This document shows positions 61,287 to 64,000 of a DNA stretch of 64,000 nucleotides, piece after piece. How positions within the stretch are numbered: position 1 is the stretch's first letter; each line of letters starts with the position of its first letter. The notes beneath the pieces were generated by a model. That model searched no databases, was not told where the DNA came from, and was given only the letters and a program-made list of their open reading frames with translations. Made by a program: the position numbers and the translations under genes. Location of the stretch: contig JAISYQ010000005.1 of the NCBI GenBank assembly GCA_031269775.1, forward strand, positions 62,001-126,000. The letters run 5' to 3'. The DNA is from Streptococcaceae bacterium (GTDB taxonomy: Bacteria; Bacillota; Bacilli; Lactobacillales; Streptococcaceae).

Positions 61287-63668
61287 TTGAATTTAGATAA
61301 TAAGTTTATTTTATTTGATGGAGCAATGGGAACACAACTTCAAGTTTGTGGTTTATCAATTGGGGAGCATCCGGAATATTTTAATTTATCTCACCCAGAA
61401 ATTGTGCAAAATATTCATAAAAATTATGTAAATGCAGGTGCAGATGTTATCACAACTAATACCTTTCAGGCAAATCGAAAGAAGATTAAACAAAAAGATT
61501 TGCCGTCAATCATTTCAGAAGCTATTTCTCATGCAAAAAGTGCCAAAGCTTCATATGTAGCATATGATATGGGGCCAATCGGCCAATTACTAAAGCCCAT
61601 GGGAACACTATCCTTTGACGATGCGTATGATCTTTTTAAGGAACAGGTTGTATTAGCAGAACGCTTTGGTGCGGATTTAGTAGTGATTGAAACCATTTCT
61701 GATTTACTTGAAGCAAAAGCAGCTATTTTAGCGGTGAAAGAAAATACGCAGTTACCTGTTTTTGTAACGATGAGCTATCAAGCAGATTTGAGAACTTTTG
61801 TAGGAGTTGATCCCTTAACGGCAACATTAACTTTACAGGCTTTGGGAGTTAATGCATTGGGTGTGAACTGTTCATTGGGACCAATAGAGCTTTTGCCAAT
61901 TGTTGAGAAGATTTTAGAATATGCCAAAGTGCCAGTGATGGTTCAAGCGAATGCAGGTTTGCCAGAGATTGTAGATGGAAAAACAATTTATAGATTAACG
62001 GTTAAAGAGTATGCACAGTCCGTTAAGAAAATGATCGATAAGGGTGTCCGTATTGTTGGAGGCTGTTGTGGAACAACGCCAGAGTTTACAAAAGCTTTGC
62101 GTAATTTACTTGAAAATTCAAAAATTGTGCAAACAACACCAAAAGATGTCTGTGCTGTTACTAGTGGATTGAAAACGGTAATTTTAGATGATCGTTTGAC
62201 TTTAATCGGTGAGCGAATTAATCCTACAGGCAAAAAATTACTAAAAGAAGCGCTGCGCAATCAGAACTTAGCTTATATTTTAAAAGAAGGTGTGGCGCAA
62301 GCAAATGCAGGTGCTGATATTTTAGATGTTAATGTTGGCTTGCCAGAGATTGATGAAGGAAAAATGATGGTCCGTGTTGTTGAAGAATTGCAGGCGATAC
62401 TTTCAAATCCACTGCAAATTGATAGTTCTTCACTTCAAGCAATCGAGCAAGGAGCACGATACTATAATGGTCGAGCGTTAATTAATTCGGTAAATGGCAA
62501 ACAGGAGAATATTGAGGCTATTTTGCCGATTGTAAAAAAATATGGTGGTGTAGTGCTTGGTCTTTGTTTAGATGAAAGAGGGATTCCTAAAACAGCTTTA
62601 GAGCGCTTTACTATTGCCCAAAAAATTGTTTCAGAGGCTAAAAAATATGGAATTGAAAAATCTTCTGTGGTGATTGATCCGCTTGTTTTAACAGCATCAG
62701 CTCAACAAAATCAAGTGATTGTTACCCTTGAAACTTTGCGTTTGTTAAAAAAGAAATTAAAAGTGAAAACCGTTGTTGGCTTATCTAATGTTTCTTTTGG
62801 ATTGCCAAATCGCGAATTATTGAATACAACTTTTTTAGCACAAGCAGTAGGTGCTGGTTTAGATGCGCCAATTATGAATCCATTAAATGATTTGATGATG
62901 AGAACTTCTCAAGCCTTAAAAGTGTTTAATGCTCAAGATAAGAATTCAGTAGCGTATATTGAATATATAAGTAAGTCAGATGAAGCAAAGGCTAAATCAA
63001 CTCAAAGTGAAACTGCAAAAAAAGAAGATACGCAAGATTTAAAAGAAATTATTCTAACTGGTCGCAAGGAATTATCGGCTGAAGTAGTCAAAAAAATGCT
63101 TAAAACAAAAACGCCATTAGCAATTGTAAATGAATTTTTTATTCCTGCTTTAAATGAAGTTGGTGCTAAATTTGAACGTGGTGAGCTATTTTTACCACAA
63201 TTAATGCAATCAGCAGAAACGGTCAAAAATGCTCAAGAGCTTTTAAAAAAACATTTAACAAGCTCAGAAGATGAAGAAGACCCCTCCAATCATAGAAAGA
63301 TCCTCCTAGCAACTGTTGAAGGAGATATTCATGATATCGGTAAAAATATTGTAAAGATGATTTTAGAAAATTATGGGTTTCAAGTTTTCGATTTAGGAAA
63401 AGATGTGCCGATTCAAAGCGTTGTGGATACGATTTGTGAACATGATATTCGTTTAGTAGGCTTATCTGCTTTAATGACAACAACAGTGCAGAATATGAAA
63501 AAAACAATTGAAGCGGTTTGTGATGCCGGATTAGATGTAGCATTTTTCGTTGGAGGTGCGGTGCTAAATGAAGAGTATCGTGACTTTGTTGGTGCTGATT
63601 ATTATGCAAAAGATGCACTAGAAGCTGTAAAAATAGCACAGAAATTTTTTAAAAAAACTTTCAGCTGA
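61287..63668 (+). CDS. metH: B12-dependent methionine synthase MetH (without activation domain)
   Basis: Transfers methyl from methyl-THF to homocysteine through cobalamin. The 793 residues comprise the homocysteine domain (about 1-285) with zinc ligands in GVNCSLGP and GGCCGTTPE, the pterin-binding barrel (about 300-550, LTLIGERINPTGKK), the helical cap (about 580-665) and the cobalamin domain with VEGDIHDIGKNIV, whose DxHxxG His binds cobalt. It ends there; the activation domain is the separate protein at 60407. TTG start after AGGAGATTTTAT. Confidence 0.96.
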   Translation: MNLDNKFILFDGAMGTQLQVCGLSIGEHPEYFNLSHPEIVQNIHKNYVNAGADVITTNTFQANRKKIKQKDLPSIISEAISHAKSAKASYVAYDMGPIGQLLKPMGTLSFDDAYDLFKEQVVLAERFGADLVVIETISDLLEAKAAILAVKENTQLPVFVTMSYQADLRTFVGVDPLTATLTLQALGVNALGVNCSLGPIELLPIVEKILEYAKVPVMVQANAGLPEIVDGKTIYRLTVKEYAQSVKKMIDKGVRIVGGCCGTTPEFTKALRNLLENSKIVQTTPKDVCAVTSGLKTVILDDRLTLIGERINPTGKKLLKEALRNQNLAYILKEGVAQANAGADILDVNVGLPEIDEGKMMVRVVEELQAILSNPLQIDSSSLQAIEQGARYYNGRALINSVNGKQENIEAILPIVKKYGGVVLGLCLDERGIPKTALERFTIAQKIVSEAKKYGIEKSSVVIDPLVLTASAQQNQVIVTLETLRLLKKKLKVKTVVGLSNVSFGLPNRELLNTTFLAQAVGAGLDAPIMNPLNDLMMRTSQALKVFNAQDKNSVAYIEYISKSDEAKAKSTQSETAKKEDTQDLKEIILTGRKELSAEVVKKMLKTKTPLAIVNEFFIPALNEVGAKFERGELFLPQLMQSAETVKNAQELLKKHLTSSEDEEDPSNHRKILLATVEGDIHDIGKNIVKMILENYGFQVFDLGKDVPIQSVVDTICEHDIRLVGLSALMTTTVQNMKKTIEAVCDAGLDVAFFVGGAVLNEEYRDFVGADYYAKDALEAVKIAQKFFKKTFS

Positions 63669-63789
63669 TATATATCTTTAGTTGAAATTCTAGAGAAAAC
63701 ATATACCTATAAAAATTTGAAGGGGTATAGTATTTTTTATAATTCATTTTTGTCATCGAAATTAGTATGGCAAATTAGTTAGAATTTTA

Positions 63790-63809
63790 AAATTCCCGAG
63801 GAAGTCTAC
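63790..63809 (+). repeat. Possible diverged solo MITE end
   Basis: AAATTCCCGAGGAAGTCTA resembles the repeat's right end (AATTTCCGAGGAGGTCTA) with a few changes; nothing else of the element is recognisable in 63669-63790. Confidence 0.3.
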
Positions 63810-63884
63810 TATAAAATAAACGAACATTATGTAAAGATTTAATATTTATTTTTGAACGAATTATATTTTTTATAAGGGGGAGGT

Positions 63885-64000
63885 ATGTTTTAGTTAAAAA
63901 AATACTGAAGCAGAAGCACATGCATACCTAGATGGATACCTAGATCATGCCGAAATGAAGCGACTTAAAGATCCGAAAATTTCTTGGGAAGAACTTGATA
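63885..64000 (+). pseudogene. Damaged gene start running off the right edge
   Basis: A strong GGGGGAGG ribosome site precedes ATG 63885, but the third codon is TAG. Shifting frame by one, a clean coding stretch follows to the edge (NTEAEAHAYLDGYLDHAEM, then KRLKDPKISWEELD). The acidic, helical character would suit a small antitoxin-like or regulatory protein, but I do not recognise it, and the gene continues outside the window. Confidence 0.35.

Overview
The window is AT-rich DNA from a low-GC Gram-positive bacterium (Bacillota, class Bacilli, most likely Lactobacillales). The basis is the gene content and order: a FAS-II operon using FabK with the accBCDA genes embedded, divIC-S1-tilS-ftsH, ecsAB, relQ-nadK, gmk-rpoZ, a small SRP RNA, and strong AGGAGG-type ribosome sites with many TTG/GTG starts. 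Complete de novo NAD synthesis (nadB-nadC-nadA) and B12-dependent methionine synthesis (metF-activation protein-metH) are uncommon in that order, so I do not name a genus. TGA ends intact core genes such as rpoC and accA, so it is a genuine stop codon here.

Layout. 1-2110: a lactococcin-972-type bacteriocin locus on the minus strand (precursor killed by an in-frame TGA, terminator, membrane partner protein running off the left edge). 2163-6761: divIC-S1-tilS-ftsH (minus). 6762-8069: decayed and regulatory DNA with a frameshifted ACT-domain gene. 8070-17475: fabH-acpP-fabK-fabD-fabG-fabF-accB-fabZ-accC-accD-accA, the whole elongation cycle plus acetyl-CoA carboxylase. 17923-20532: clpB (minus). 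20843-30373: rpoB, rpoC, ecsA, ecsB. 30615-36836 (minus): rplS, SRP RNA, then helD-tsaB-tsaD-queG. 37412-39727: a broken papain-like protease gene, its neighbour and gene debris. 39808-43407: nadBCA. 43459-47053: relQ remnant, nadK, mgtE, dtd. 47058-51721: a TagO-TagF fusion, gmk, rpoZ, mnmE. 51761-58408: a RiPP (bacteriocin-like) island. 58726-63668: sodA (minus), metF, methionine synthase activation protein, metH. 63669-64000: debris and a damaged gene start.

Two things stand out. First, a 222-bp repeat with long imperfect terminal inverted repeats (outer end TAGACCTCCTCG) occurs six times, plus one or two solo ends. It looks like a MITE with a TA target duplication, and the same end faces a gene's stop codon 12-33 nt away in five of the six copies. 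Second, the 51.8-58.4 kb island holds an intact PqqD-like/radical SAM/SPASM maturase and an intact 55-residue, three-cysteine candidate precursor. They are surrounded by decayed ABC transporter genes and a decayed TldD-like gene, a combination I cannot match to a named RiPP class.

About a dozen accessory genes carry frameshifts or nonsense codons, while every long core gene is open from end to end. This points to real decay of dispensable genes rather than poor sequence. Several of the nonsense codons are TGA where the frame continues into recognisable protein, two of them at apparent tryptophan positions.
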